Shown: positions 25,352 to 34,934 of the stretch, piece by piece
Layout of the letters: every line of letters starts with the position of its first letter
Position numbering within the stretch: the first letter of the stretch is position 1
Source: Enterobacter kobei
GTDB lineage: Bacteria > Pseudomonadota > Gammaproteobacteria > Enterobacterales > Enterobacteriaceae
Assembly (NCBI RefSeq): GCF_018323985.1
Contig: NZ_AP024590.1
Coordinates: 4,154,001 to 4,218,000, forward strand
DNA: 64,000 bases
Direction: 5' to 3'
Notes under the pieces: model-generated
Told to the model about the DNA's origin: nothing
Database searches by the model: none
What the model saw: only the letters and a program-made list of their open reading frames with translations
Program-made: the position numbers and the translations under genes

Positions 25352-25970
25352 CCTTTATCCTCATGGACTTTGCCCTGAACGCACAGCCAACGAAAGCGTA
25401 AAAACTGTCGTCATTACACTGCGCATTAAATGGTTGTCGGGTGATTGCGTTCTTTATATCAAGCGTAGCAGGTTTGGTTACATAAGCTGGCTAAAGTCTG
25501 GACAGCCAAACCTGTTGACGCCTGTTCGGACAGTTAATGACCTCGTTACCCTAACAGGGTTTAAAACGGTGATCAACTTCACACATATTTACGCACTGCT
25601 GACAAATCCCTGGTATTTATGGGAATAAGGCAATTCTCAAGCCCTTTCGTCCTCCGTACAAAAACACCTTCTTTTTACATCTTATTTACAGGCTTTTTAA
25701 TAACTGGAGCCTTTAAGAATCTTTACTTGAAATATGTGATCTAGATAACTAAAACATCGTTTCGTTTTCATTGAATCAATATTCCGATGGCCGCATGATA
25801 TCGCCAGTTACACGTTAAGAGGAAAGCAATGGCGGCACCTGTCGGCATATAACGCGATCCCCGCGATGGGAATAAACGTCCTCATCAGCGAATCATCTTA
25901 TTGATTTTATTAATTTTAAATTTTTTAGCTTCTCGGGCATGCATGGCGCGATGAAGCATGAGGATCACCA
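25352..25970. other. Divergent regulatory region between proP and kdgT
   Basis: About 620 bases without a gene. The proP-proximal half should hold the proP promoters (E. coli uses CRP/Fis-controlled P1 and P2); the kdgT-proximal half is AT-rich and contains a KdgR-like operator. I see no RNA gene or intact small frame. Confidence 0.6.
25749..25770 (+). promoter_or_regulatory. KdgR-like operator upstream of kdgT
   Basis: CTAAAACATCGTTTCGTTTT resembles the KdgR box (A/T-rich arms around GAAA-N-TTTC). It lies about 200 bp before the kdgT ATG. KdgR control of kdgT is established in pectin-using enterobacteria; the match here is approximate. Confidence 0.45.
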
Positions 25971-26972
25971 ATGAAAATCAAGGCCACGATCGAACGCATC
26001 CCCGGCGGAATGATGCTGGTTCCCCTGCTACTGGGGGCTATTTTAAATACGCTGGCACCGGATACCGGCGCTTATTTTGGCTCTTTCACCAAGGGTATGA
26101 TTACCGGCACCGTACCGATCCTCGCGGTGTGGTTCTTTTGTATTGGCGCGTCCATTGATTTACGCGCAACCGGCACGGTATTGCGCAAATCCGGTACGTT
26201 AGTGCTCACAAAAATTGCCGTTGCATGGATTGTGGCAATGATTGCCGCCACCTTTATTCCGGAACACGGTATTGAAGCAGGCTTCTTTGCCGGGCTGTCG
26301 GTGCTGGCTATCGTCTCGGCGATGGACATGACCAACGGCGGCCTGTACGCCAGCCTGATGAACCAGTACGGCACCAAAGAAGAGTCTGGCGCTTTCGTGC
26401 TGATGTCGCTGGAATCCGGTCCGCTGATGACCATGGTGATCCTCGGCTCAGCCGGTCTGGCCTCGTTTGAACCGCATCACTTCATCGGCGCAGTTTTGCC
26501 GTTCCTGATTGGTTTTGCCCTCGGCAACCTCGATCACGATTTCCGCGCATTCTTCAGCAAAGCCACCCCGGTGCTGATCCCGTTCTTCGGTTTCGCGCTG
26601 GGTAACACCATCAACCTGAATGTGATTATGAATACGGGCCTGCTGGGGATCTTCCTGGGCGTGGCGGTCATTATCATCACCGGTATTCCGTTGATCCTGG
26701 CGGACCGCTGGATTGGCGGTGGTAACGGTACGGCGGGCGTGGCTGCGTCATCGGCGGCAGGTGCGGCGGTGGCAAACCCGGTGATTATCGCGCAGATTAA
26801 CCCGGCATTTGAACCGGTTGCGGCCTCGGCCACGGCGCTGGTGGCAGCCAGTGTGATTGTGACGGCGATTCTGGTGCCGATCATTACCGCGCTCTATGCG
26901 AAGCGTTATGGAAATCCGCAGCAATCGGCAGCGGTTGAGCAGGAAAAAGCGGCGGAGTCGCTGCATCACTAA
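25971..26972 (+). CDS. kdgT: 2-keto-3-deoxygluconate permease KdgT
   Basis: Proton symporter for 2-keto-3-deoxy-D-gluconate, an intermediate of pectin and hexuronate breakdown, in the inner membrane. The 333 residues have about ten hydrophobic helices, MKIKATIERIPGGMMLVPLLLGA at the start and the conserved GGNGTAGVAASSAAGAAVANP near 235-255; it is very close to E. coli KdgT. In E. coli kdgT lies elsewhere, so its place between proP and yjcZ is a lineage-specific relocation. The gene looks intact. Confidence 0.96.
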   Translation: MKIKATIERIPGGMMLVPLLLGAILNTLAPDTGAYFGSFTKGMITGTVPILAVWFFCIGASIDLRATGTVLRKSGTLVLTKIAVAWIVAMIAATFIPEHGIEAGFFAGLSVLAIVSAMDMTNGGLYASLMNQYGTKEESGAFVLMSLESGPLMTMVILGSAGLASFEPHHFIGAVLPFLIGFALGNLDHDFRAFFSKATPVLIPFFGFALGNTINLNVIMNTGLLGIFLGVAVIIITGIPLILADRWIGGGNGTAGVAASSAAGAAVANPVIIAQINPAFEPVAASATALVAASVIVTAILVPIITALYAKRYGNPQQSAAVEQEKAAESLHH

Positions 26973-26980
26973 CGTAGTCT

Positions 26981-27004
26981 TCCCCTCTCGCCTGGCGGGA
27001 GGGG
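26981..27004. terminator. Bidirectional hairpin between kdgT and yjcZ
   Basis: TCCCCTCTCGCCTGGCGGGAGGGGA is a GC-rich inverted repeat between convergent genes; the yjcZ stop follows within a few bases. Confidence 0.65.
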
Positions 27005-27006
27005 AA

Positions 27007-27891
27007 TTATGCCCCCTCGCTGAACACTTCCTCCACCAACGCCGTCGCCAGACGCGTCGCAGAACAGAGTCGCGGCATACCCAGCGCCACCGTTTGCCAG
27101 CTTTGCGTCACCGACCAGCAGACCGGATGACGATCGGCATCGCACCAGTCCCCCATCCAGCCCAGCAGATCTTTGTTGTCCATCAGACCCGGCGTGGCGG
27201 GCGTGGTTAACCATTGATGATAGAAATGACGGGTCGCGGGCGAGGCGCCAATGCCCTGCGCCATAAAGTCAGCGGCCATAATACGCAGATTGTCTTTCAG
27301 CAGGCTGGAGACTTCCGGGCGGGTTAAGCGACAGGCATCACCAAACGCCCCCCAACGTAGCTCCTCCAGCGCGATAAAACAGCGCCCGGCCAGCGACCAG
27401 CCGTCATATTTTCCGGCGCGCCAGCGGGTAAAGATCTGCTCGCTGTGCAACCCGGCCTGCACCATCAGCCCGCGCTGGGTCAGGGCTTTTTCTTTCGAGG
27501 CGGCACGCAGGCTGAAGTGCGACAGCAGATCGTCATACTGTTTTTGCAGCGCGGCAGTCAGCCCCGGACGGCGCTCGATATTCTGTAGTAACACCGTCAG
27601 GCGCTGCGTAATACGCGCCAGCGCCAGCTGGCCCGGATCAAACATGCTGGCGAGTTTCTCCACCAGCCCGAGACGCAGTGCATCGTTTTCATGATACATG
27701 CCGGACATCGCCCACGGACGCAGCTGCGTCTGGGTCATGATCTCCTGCGTCAGCCGCTCGCGGAACGCCTGCTGTTGCGGCACGATCTGTGCCTGGCGAG
27801 GCGCATCAATCCCCTGCACCAGATCGACAATAAATTTTGGCTGGATGCTCTCCAGCGTCTGCCCGGGTCCGTCAAGAAGTCGGTTTTTCAT
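27007..27891 (-). CDS. yjcZ: YjcZ, accessory protein paired with CrfC
   Basis: A 294-residue protein almost identical in pattern to E. coli YjcZ (MSGMYHENDALRLGLVEKLASMFDPGQLALAR, quoted in part; and RWGAFGDACRLTRPE). It overlaps the crfC stop by four bases and is transcribed after it. E. coli YjcZ can suppress phenotypes linked to flagella/motility regulators, but its biochemistry is unclear. Predicted cytosolic and helical. The pairing with a dynamin-like GTPase is conserved. Confidence 0.92.
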   Translation of the reverse strand: MKNRLLDGPGQTLESIQPKFIVDLVQGIDAPRQAQIVPQQQAFRERLTQEIMTQTQLRPWAMSGMYHENDALRLGLVEKLASMFDPGQLALARITQRLTVLLQNIERRPGLTAALQKQYDDLLSHFSLRAASKEKALTQRGLMVQAGLHSEQIFTRWRAGKYDGWSLAGRCFIALEELRWGAFGDACRLTRPEVSSLLKDNLRIMAADFMAQGIGASPATRHFYHQWLTTPATPGLMDNKDLLGWMGDWCDADRHPVCWSVTQSWQTVALGMPRLCSATRLATALVEEVFSEGA

Positions 27892-30227
27892 GGTTGATCT
27901 GCCGCAAACAGGGTTTGAATATCATCGCGCAGCAGACGAGCATCTTCATGGATCCAGTTCGCTGTGGTGATGCATTGGCGGAGATGCTGACGCAGCGCCG
28001 TCGTGGTGGATTCATTTTGCTGACGGATGGCCAGGCTGTCACGCAGGCTTTCCTGTAGCCCTGATAAGCTATGGGAAAACTCGGCGAAAAAGGTCGCCAT
28101 TCCCGCAGTCACAGAGATATCAACCTGTGCCGCCAGCGCTTTGCGGATCTGCGCGCAAAAGTGAGCCACATGATTGACCAGGTTCTGATGCAGCGAGGCG
28201 ACGTCGATTACGTAGCGGGTGCGGGTGATGACAAAATCATTCCAGCCCCAGCCGGGATTATTCAGCCAGCGCGTCATGCTGTCACGCACGCCGCTGACCC
28301 GCGACTGCCCGGCAGGGCGATCTTCAGCAGCGATGGCATCCGCAAACAGCTGTCGGGTATTGAAGTTCAGCGTGCTGGCCTGAAACGCCGGTAAGCTGAT
28401 GCGCGCGCGGAAACCGGCGTGGCTCAGCTCTTCTTTGATACGGGTTTCAATCGGACGCATCGCATCGTGCAGCGAACGCGTCAGGGTATACTCCAGCTGG
28501 TCGAAACGCTGGGCCAGCTCCCGAGTGATGCGATCCTGCGCCGCCAGCAAAATCACCTCGCAGGCAGAGCGGATCTTGCTCAGCGCCACCTGCGCCTGGC
28601 TTTCATCTTCCAGCACCAGTTTGCCGTCGCCAAACTCCTCGTCAGCATCAAAATGTCCCGCCTCTTCTGAGCGGCTGCTGTGCATAAAATAGTGGTCGAT
28701 TTCGCTGATAATCGTCGCCTGTTCACCGTTGATAAACCGATCGGCGGCGGCCAGCGCGTCCTCCACTTCATGATTCACTTCGTCGCTGACCTGCTCCTGG
28801 CAGGCGTGCAGCAAACGCGTATCCTCTTCCAGGCGGGTGATGTTCTGCTCCAGCTTTTCCAGCGCCACGGTCAGCCCCTGATAGCGAAAATCAAGGTACT
28901 CGCGGGCGCTCAGGGCATAATTGAGCAGCTTATGGGAGGCGGAACGCAGCGCGTAGAGCGAGGCATTGGCATGTGCGGCATGCAGCAGTTTCTGGATCGG
29001 TTGCTCGAACAGCGAGTCTTCCCACAGCAATTCAGCGGCATGCTGAATGTGTGCACTGTCATCGAGATCGGCCAGCCGCCAGCGGCGACCGAGCGCCGCT
29101 TCAGCAAAATCCTGCACCCAGCGCTGCTCTTCCGGATCGGGTAGCTTACCGCTGCGGGTCAGTTCATGCCGCGCACGGTTTGCCAGATAACCCCACATGG
29201 AGGAAACCGGGAAAATCTGCGTCGGCGTAATGTGCCCTTTCATCAGGGTGCCGGCGATCAGCGTCCGTACCTGTTCGGCATCGTCGCTGTTGCGGTCTTT
29301 CTGATCGAACTTATTGACCAGCGCAAACAGCGGTACCGACTTGCCGACGGCGGCAATCGCCTCGCGCACTTCTTCATCGGAAATCGATTTTAACTGGGTG
29401 TAATCCATCACCGCCAGCACCGCCGAGGCGCGCGCCAGTTGTTCTTTCAGCATCTGCTGCAAATGCGGCTGACCGGCTTCGTTCGGCCCCGGGGTGTCGA
29501 GCAGCGTCAGCTGGCCCATGTTTTTTTCCAGCCCGGCGAGGTGCACAAACTCCACCTCAATCACCGGAATATGCTCCAGCGCGGTATAGGACGAAAACGG
29601 GAAATCCACGTCCAGCGCTTTCGACAAGCGCACCAGATCATTGAGGCTTTTCAGACAGTGGAAAATCGGCTGTGCGCCCAGATAGTGTTTATCGAAGGCA
29701 TCGCCCTGCCGGATGCGATCCAGCAGCGTCTGCATGTCCTTATCAATTTCCAGCTTCTGCGCCAGCTTTTCGCGATCGACGCCAAACAGCCGCATCTGCA
29801 ACTGCTGGGTCAGGGTATCAATGGGGCCGACATGGGAAAAATGCAGCACCGGCTCTTTTTGCCCCGGCGTATGGCGGATCAGGGTCGGCAGCGCGGTCAT
29901 CGGGCGGTTGCGGTTCGGCAGCACTTCCGTGCCGACGATGGCGTTAATCGTCGTGGACTTACCGGCCTTCATGGTACCGACGATAGCGAGCACCATCTCC
30001 AGACGGGTGATCTTGCGCAGTTCGTTACTCAGCGTCGCCTGCTGCGCATCGATTCCACGCGCGCTGAAATGCAAAGGGTGAACGTTGGAGGCGTTTTTTA
30101 TTTCGGTATTCAGCGCATCATCAAGCGTTGCTACCGGCATCGTTTTTAGCGAATGAAGATTATGCAGGGAAAGCTGCAACAACCTTTCGGCTTCCTGGCT
30201 TAATTCAAAAACTGTCTGTGTGTGCAT
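27888..30227 (-). CDS. crfC: Dynamin-like GTPase CrfC
   Basis: Clamp-binding replication-fork co-localisation protein: in E. coli CrfC (YjdA) binds the beta clamp and helps chromosome equipartitioning. The 779-residue product has the GTPase P-loop GTMKAGKST at 84-92, the switch/G3 sequence LLDTPGPNEAG, NKFD (G4) and a long coiled-coil rear half, all as in bacterial dynamin-like proteins. It is somewhat longer than the E. coli 742 residues, with an extra acidic patch near residues 510-535. Followed directly by yjcZ. Confidence 0.94.
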   Translation of the reverse strand: MHTQTVFELSQEAERLLQLSLHNLHSLKTMPVATLDDALNTEIKNASNVHPLHFSARGIDAQQATLSNELRKITRLEMVLAIVGTMKAGKSTTINAIVGTEVLPNRNRPMTALPTLIRHTPGQKEPVLHFSHVGPIDTLTQQLQMRLFGVDREKLAQKLEIDKDMQTLLDRIRQGDAFDKHYLGAQPIFHCLKSLNDLVRLSKALDVDFPFSSYTALEHIPVIEVEFVHLAGLEKNMGQLTLLDTPGPNEAGQPHLQQMLKEQLARASAVLAVMDYTQLKSISDEEVREAIAAVGKSVPLFALVNKFDQKDRNSDDAEQVRTLIAGTLMKGHITPTQIFPVSSMWGYLANRARHELTRSGKLPDPEEQRWVQDFAEAALGRRWRLADLDDSAHIQHAAELLWEDSLFEQPIQKLLHAAHANASLYALRSASHKLLNYALSAREYLDFRYQGLTVALEKLEQNITRLEEDTRLLHACQEQVSDEVNHEVEDALAAADRFINGEQATIISEIDHYFMHSSRSEEAGHFDADEEFGDGKLVLEDESQAQVALSKIRSACEVILLAAQDRITRELAQRFDQLEYTLTRSLHDAMRPIETRIKEELSHAGFRARISLPAFQASTLNFNTRQLFADAIAAEDRPAGQSRVSGVRDSMTRWLNNPGWGWNDFVITRTRYVIDVASLHQNLVNHVAHFCAQIRKALAAQVDISVTAGMATFFAEFSHSLSGLQESLRDSLAIRQQNESTTTALRQHLRQCITTANWIHEDARLLRDDIQTLFAADQP

Positions 30228-30828
30228 GATAAAAGTCTTTCCTTAACGCAAATTTTTATAACTTTTATTTAGCCGAGCGGTTTGTTTAATGTAGTGTCGG
30301 CTTTTTTAATTACGCGTGGAAAAATATCTGAAAAAAGATAACTACCTGACAAGACTCAGTAAAAAATTCTAAATTATGAAGCGAATCAGCGCGTTACCGT
30401 TGTTTCTCACAGAAACTACAGCGGCAGCGCATGGACCCGTTTTAAGAGTAACCAGGATATATCTTCATTTATTTACCCACCCAAATTGAGAGGTAATTCG
30501 CCGACTTCGGCAGGAGACAGAGCAGGTGCCGAAAGCTGCTTTTTAATAACACCGGATGCGTGATCTCACCATATATGAATTGGTTCAGAGTGGCAATTTC
30601 CGCCTGAGAATATCGAAAATTAGCCGCTATTCATGCACTGGCGTACCTCATTAGTTAAGCATGGCTTAACTGCCTGACAGGGTGTGTCAACTCTGTCACT
30701 TTTAGTGAAAAAAGAATAGCACCGACAAGAGTAAGGATTTGGTGTACAATCTTCGACCTTTTTGGCAGCCTGCCATTTTTCGGTGGACGGACTTCCACCC
30801 CCATTAGCCTTCATATTGAGGAAACATC
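30228..30828. other. AT-rich divergent region between crfC and yjdM
   Basis: About 600 bases with no intact gene. Near yjdM a promoter with TACAAT at 30745-30750 and a weak -35 CCGACA at 30722-30727 is plausible. On the minus strand around 30450-30620 there is a short open stretch that looks like a decayed coding piece, but I cannot name a family. Confidence 0.5.
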
Positions 30829-31164
30829 ATGCAACTCCCCCACTGCCCGAAATGCAATTCTGAATACACCTATGAAGACAACGGCATGTACATCTGCCCG
30901 GAATGCGCGAACGAGTGGAACGACGCCAGCGCGTCTGATGACAGCGACGCCCTGATCGTCAAGGATGCCAATGGCAATCTGCTGGCCGACGGCGACAGCG
31001 TGACGGTCGTGAAAGATCTGAAGGTCAAAGGCAGCTCGTCGATGTTGAAAATTGGCACCAAAGTGAAGAACATCCGTCTGGTAGAAGGCGATCATAATAT
31101 TGACTGCAAAATCGACGGCTTTGGTCCGATGAAACTGAAATCTGAGTTTGTGAAAAAGAACTGA
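30829..31164 (+). CDS. yjdM: YjdM (PhnA family) zinc-ribbon protein
   Basis: A 111-residue protein starting MQLPHCPKCNSEYTYEDNGMYICPECANEW, with two CxxC pairs forming an N-terminal zinc ribbon and a C-terminal domain with VVKDLKVKGSSSMLKIGTKVKNIRL. It is the protein once called PhnA in E. coli; despite the old name it is not needed for phosphonate use. A GAGGAAAC site precedes the ATG. Next to the phn remnants, as in E. coli. Confidence 0.96.
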   Translation: MQLPHCPKCNSEYTYEDNGMYICPECANEWNDASASDDSDALIVKDANGNLLADGDSVTVVKDLKVKGSSSMLKIGTKVKNIRLVEGDHNIDCKIDGFGPMKLKSEFVKKN

Positions 31165-31349
31165 TCCCCGGCGGCGGGGAACACCGCGTTTCCCGCCTGC
31201 GCCGCTCCTCCACCCGGCTTCATCATTCCGTCATCTTCCCTTAACCGAAACGTCACACTTCCTTGCCACTCTGACAGCCATCACGTGCGCCGTTGATGAT
31301 CAGAAAGGCGCGCGTATTTTGCGTAAGCCCTGCATCCGGAGCGTTGCTG

Positions 31350-31892
31350 ATGATGACCATGTCCAACCCGACTAACGACACGACACCTTTGCTGATGCGC
31401 CCGTTCGATTACCCGCTGAACGCCCAGGCACGCTTTAGTCAGAATCTGCTCGATCAGGGCAGCCACCCGACCAGTGAAAAGCTGCTGGCGGTGCTGCGCC
31501 CGGCCTCTGACCATATTGCACAAGCCCTTGGCATCCAGGAGGGTAATAACGTGATCCACCTGCGCACGCTGCGCAGGGTCAACGGCACCCCGCTGTGCCT
31601 TATCGATCACTATTTTGCCGACCTGGCCCTGTGGCCGACGCTGCAAACCTTCTCCAGCGGCTCCCTGCATGATTTTATGCAGGCAAAACTGGGCCTGACG
31701 CTTACGCGCACCCAGACGCGGATCAGCGCCCGCCAGGCGAAAGCGAAAGAGAGCAAATTGCTGGAAATCCCCAACATGGCCCCGTTGCTGTGTGTGCGGA
31801 CACGTAATCACCGTGCCGGTGAGGTGAACGCGACGGAGTACTCCGTCAGTCTCAACCGCGCCGACATGATCGAATTCACTATGGAGCACTGA
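31350..31892 (+). pseudogene. phnF: PhnF remnant lacking the DNA-binding domain (UTRA domain only)
   Basis: PhnF is the GntR-family regulator of the phosphonate operon. This frame holds only the effector-binding UTRA part, from LLMRPFDYPLNAQARFSQN to SLNRADMIEFTMEH, matching E. coli PhnF from about residue 75 to the end. The winged-HTH half is absent and is replaced by a short unrelated lead (MMTMSNPTNDTTP). A GGAG lies before ATG 31350, so a 180-residue UTRA-only protein could still be made, but it cannot act as a normal repressor. phnG is missing; phnH follows directly. Confidence 0.83.
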
Positions 31893-32477
31893 ATGCCTTC
31901 CACGACCACCCTGAATCATAACGTGCAGGACGCGCAGCACAGTTTTCGTCGTTTATTAAAAGCCATGAGCGAGCCGGGCGTCATCGTCGGCCTGCACCAG
32001 TTGAAACATGGCTGGCAGCCGCTCAATCTGGCGACCACCAGCGCCCTGCTGACGCTGGCCGATCCTGACACGCCGGTGTGGCTGTCCGCACAGCTGCATA
32101 ACGATTTCGTGATCCAGAACCTGCGCCTGCATACCCGCGCGACGCTGGCAGAACAGCCTTGTCTGGCGACCCTTGCGCTGGCGGATGACACCCTCAGCGC
32201 CGCCGAACTGGACGCCCTTTTCGCCGCTGCCGCCGCGCAGCCTGCCACCCGTATCACGCTGATCGTCCAGGTGAGCGGCTTAAGCGGGGGCCGTATGCTA
32301 CGCCTGACCGGGCAAGGCATTCATGAGGAGCGCATGATCGCGCCGCAACTGCCGTCCTGCATCGTTCACGCGCTGGCCGATCGCCTGCACGCCATTCCGC
32401 TGGATATCGATCTGCTTCTCACCTGCGGCGACCGCCTGCTGGCGCTGCCGCGGAATACGCAGGTGGAAATGTGCTGA
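31893..32477 (+). CDS. phnH: PhnH, orphan subunit of carbon-phosphorus lyase core
   Basis: PhnH is a subunit of the PhnGHIJ core of C-P lyase. The 194 residues match E. coli PhnH (VQDAQHSFRRLLKAMSEPGVIV; LSGGRMLRLTG.GI.EERMIAPQLP). It begins right after the phnF stop (TGAATG). The partner subunits PhnG, I and J and the transporter are absent; a sensor kinase gene follows convergently. Alone it cannot form C-P lyase, so it is a relic unless partners exist elsewhere. The frame itself is intact. Confidence 0.9.
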   Translation: MPSTTTLNHNVQDAQHSFRRLLKAMSEPGVIVGLHQLKHGWQPLNLATTSALLTLADPDTPVWLSAQLHNDFVIQNLRLHTRATLAEQPCLATLALADDTLSAAELDALFAAAAAQPATRITLIVQVSGLSGGRMLRLTGQGIHEERMIAPQLPSCIVHALADRLHAIPLDIDLLLTCGDRLLALPRNTQVEMC

Positions 32478-32479
32478 GT

Positions 32480-34768
32480 TTATCCGGCTTTTGCCAGCGC
32501 CTTGCCCAGCGCCTGCGCCAGTTGTGCGCGGGTAAAAGGCTTATGCAGCAACTCCACCTCCGGCAGCGCGGGATTGTCTGCCGGGCGCAGATCCTGACCG
32601 CTGATTAACAGCAACGGCAACGCTGGCCAGTGCTGGCGCGCGTGATGGATCACCTCTGCGCCGCTCAGGCCGCCGGGCAACATCAGGTCGCTAATCAGCA
32701 TGTCGATCTCTGCCGACGACGCCAGCATGTCCAGCGCCTGCTCGCCGGTTTCCGCCTCCAGCGTCAGATAGCCCAGCTGATGTAACTGCTCGCACACTGT
32801 CTGGCGCACGTCAGCTTCATCTTCCAGCACGAGGATCAGTTTGTCGGCGCTGTCGCGGTCCGGCGTCGCTTCCGGCTCGGGAAGCGCAACGGCCTGCTGG
32901 GTGGCGCGCGGCAGATGCAGCCGCACCGTCGTTCCCTGCCCCGGTGCGCTCTCGATTTCTACCCGTCCGCCCGACTGGCGCACAAAACCGTAGACCATCG
33001 ACAGCCCCAGGCCGCTGCCGCTGCCGGTGGGCTTGGTGGTAAAGAACGGCTCAAACACCTGCGCTTTGATCGCCTGCGACATCCCGCAGCCGCTGTCGAT
33101 CACGTCCAGCGCCACCATATCCTGACGACGGCCATCGCTGCGCGTGACCCGCTGATTCCAGGTGCGCAGCCGAATGACACCGCTCTGGCCCTCCATGGCG
33201 TCGCGGGCGTTCATTACCAGGTTAATAATGGCGTTTTCCAGCTGGCCGACGTCGATCCACGCCGCCCACGCCGGGCTTTGTGCCTCAATGGACAGGGTTA
33301 AGGTGGCAGGCAGCGAATGGCGCATCAGTTCGGCGAGGTTTTCAAGAAGCGGCTGCATCTCTACCGCCTGTGGATGCAGAGCCTGTTTGCGGGAAAACGC
33401 CAGCAGACGCTGGGTGAGCAACGCCCCGCGCCCGGCGGCTTTCAGCGCGCGGCTGATGCGCGGCATTTCCGGCGAGTCGGGGCTGACCAGCTCAAGACTG
33501 CCAATGATCACCGCCAGCAGGTTGTTAAAATCATGCGCCAGCCCGCCGGTCAATTGCCCCACCGCTTTCATTTTCTGGCTGTGCAGCAGGGCTTCTTCCA
33601 GCCCCTGGCGCACGGTGCGGTCGATCTCCATTTGGGTACTTTTTTCGCGCAACAGCCGCGAGGTGTGCTCCAGTGACGCCGTGTTGCGGGCAAAAACGTT
33701 GAACGCGCGCGCCAGTTCACCCAGCTCATCGCGCCGTTGCAGGCCCGGCACCGAGACGTCCTGCTCGCCGCGCGCCAGCCGCGACATGGCGCGGGAGATC
33801 GCCGTCAGGTTAGAGCCGAGATTGCGATAGATATACCAGCCGGCAAAGCCGGTGATCACCAGCGCCAGCAGCGCAAACGCGCTAATAAACAGGATCCCTG
33901 AACGCAGTTCATGGTGGCTTTGCGCCGTCCGCTCCTGCGAAGCCTGCGCCACACGCGCCACGTATTGATTGATGTCGCCATTGAGAAACGCCACCAGCGC
34001 TTTGATGTGGTACATGTACCAGTTAATCGCCAGATCGCTTTCGTCGAGTTGTTGCGCCAGCGGCCCGAGCTTGCGCAGTTCGTGGGTGAAGTCCGCCAGA
34101 ATCGCGTTGCCGGTCGGGTCGTCGATCTGTGAGGGTAACTGGCGCATCACGTCATTGATTTGCAGCACCGTCGGGCGCGGGGATGGCGTCTGGATCGCCG
34201 CCTCAATCAGCCGGTCGATCTCCATCAGCAGCCGTTCGTCGGGTTGATGGCTGCCGTTGCGCAGGCTCAGCGTTTGTAAATGGCGTAAATGGCTCTGGTT
34301 CTGATACAGCGAGCTGAGCAGGTCGTTGCGCTGTAAATGACGTCGCTGTCCGCGCGCCAGCATTTGCGTCACGCTGCGCTGTAATTCATTACTGCGCGCG
34401 GTAATACGCCCGACCAGCGCGGGTTCCAGCCCCGCCAGCGGCGCGGCCGCCAGCTGATCCAGAGAACCTTTGAGCGCCGTCTGCGTCGCTTTCAGCCCTT
34501 GCGCCTCGCCCTGATATTCCAGCGCCCCCACGACCTGCGACAGCCTGACCGCCGCCGTGGCGACGTTCGCCGTGTCCCGCGCGAGGTTCATGCTGCCGGT
34601 CATGTCATCCAGGGTTTGCTGCTGTACCTGCTCCTGGATCTGGCTGGCATGACGGAAGCCGAACACCGCGACGCCGCTGACCATCAACGTCACGGCCATC
34701 ACCAGCAGATTGAAAAACAGCAGCCGCCCGCGCGCGCTGGCGAAGAAAGGGGTACGGCGGTAGGACAT
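32480..34768 (-). CDS. Hybrid sensor histidine kinase
   Basis: A 762-residue inner-membrane kinase: a first membrane segment at about 15-37, a large helical periplasmic domain to about 305, a second membrane segment at about 305-328, HAMP, an H-box GGLAHDFNNLL (His near 411), the ATP-binding domain with NLVMNARDAM, DSGCGM and GSGLGLSM, and a C-terminal receiver with phosphoacceptor Asp near 693 (LISDLMLPGG). There is no HPt domain. The helical sensor resembles TorS-type sensors that read periplasmic binding proteins. It is divergent from an ABC transporter with a type I binding protein, which may be its input; the response regulator at 44022-44756 could be its partner. Confidence 0.85.
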   Translation of the reverse strand: MSYRRTPFFASARGRLLFFNLLVMAVTLMVSGVAVFGFRHASQIQEQVQQQTLDDMTGSMNLARDTANVATAAVRLSQVVGALEYQGEAQGLKATQTALKGSLDQLAAAPLAGLEPALVGRITARSNELQRSVTQMLARGQRRHLQRNDLLSSLYQNQSHLRHLQTLSLRNGSHQPDERLLMEIDRLIEAAIQTPSPRPTVLQINDVMRQLPSQIDDPTGNAILADFTHELRKLGPLAQQLDESDLAINWYMYHIKALVAFLNGDINQYVARVAQASQERTAQSHHELRSGILFISAFALLALVITGFAGWYIYRNLGSNLTAISRAMSRLARGEQDVSVPGLQRRDELGELARAFNVFARNTASLEHTSRLLREKSTQMEIDRTVRQGLEEALLHSQKMKAVGQLTGGLAHDFNNLLAVIIGSLELVSPDSPEMPRISRALKAAGRGALLTQRLLAFSRKQALHPQAVEMQPLLENLAELMRHSLPATLTLSIEAQSPAWAAWIDVGQLENAIINLVMNARDAMEGQSGVIRLRTWNQRVTRSDGRRQDMVALDVIDSGCGMSQAIKAQVFEPFFTTKPTGSGSGLGLSMVYGFVRQSGGRVEIESAPGQGTTVRLHLPRATQQAVALPEPEATPDRDSADKLILVLEDEADVRQTVCEQLHQLGYLTLEAETGEQALDMLASSAEIDMLISDLMLPGGLSGAEVIHHARQHWPALPLLLISGQDLRPADNPALPEVELLHKPFTRAQLAQALGKALAKAG

Positions 34769-34934
34769 GGCAGACTCCGTGGTAACGAGAGGGTGAGAGT
34801 CGCATATCTTTCCGTTGCGTAATTGTGATCAGTATTAACTATTTCGCAATATGACAATTATGAACGGCGTCTGACATGGAGCGTTTACAGACGCATGGTT
34901 GACTGCGTTTATTAACCCACGCAGAGATCTCGCC

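Noticed and set aside
30450..30620. Minus-strand open stretch between crfC and yjdM
   Set aside because: It reads like a broken gene piece, but too short and without a recognisable family, so no gene is called.
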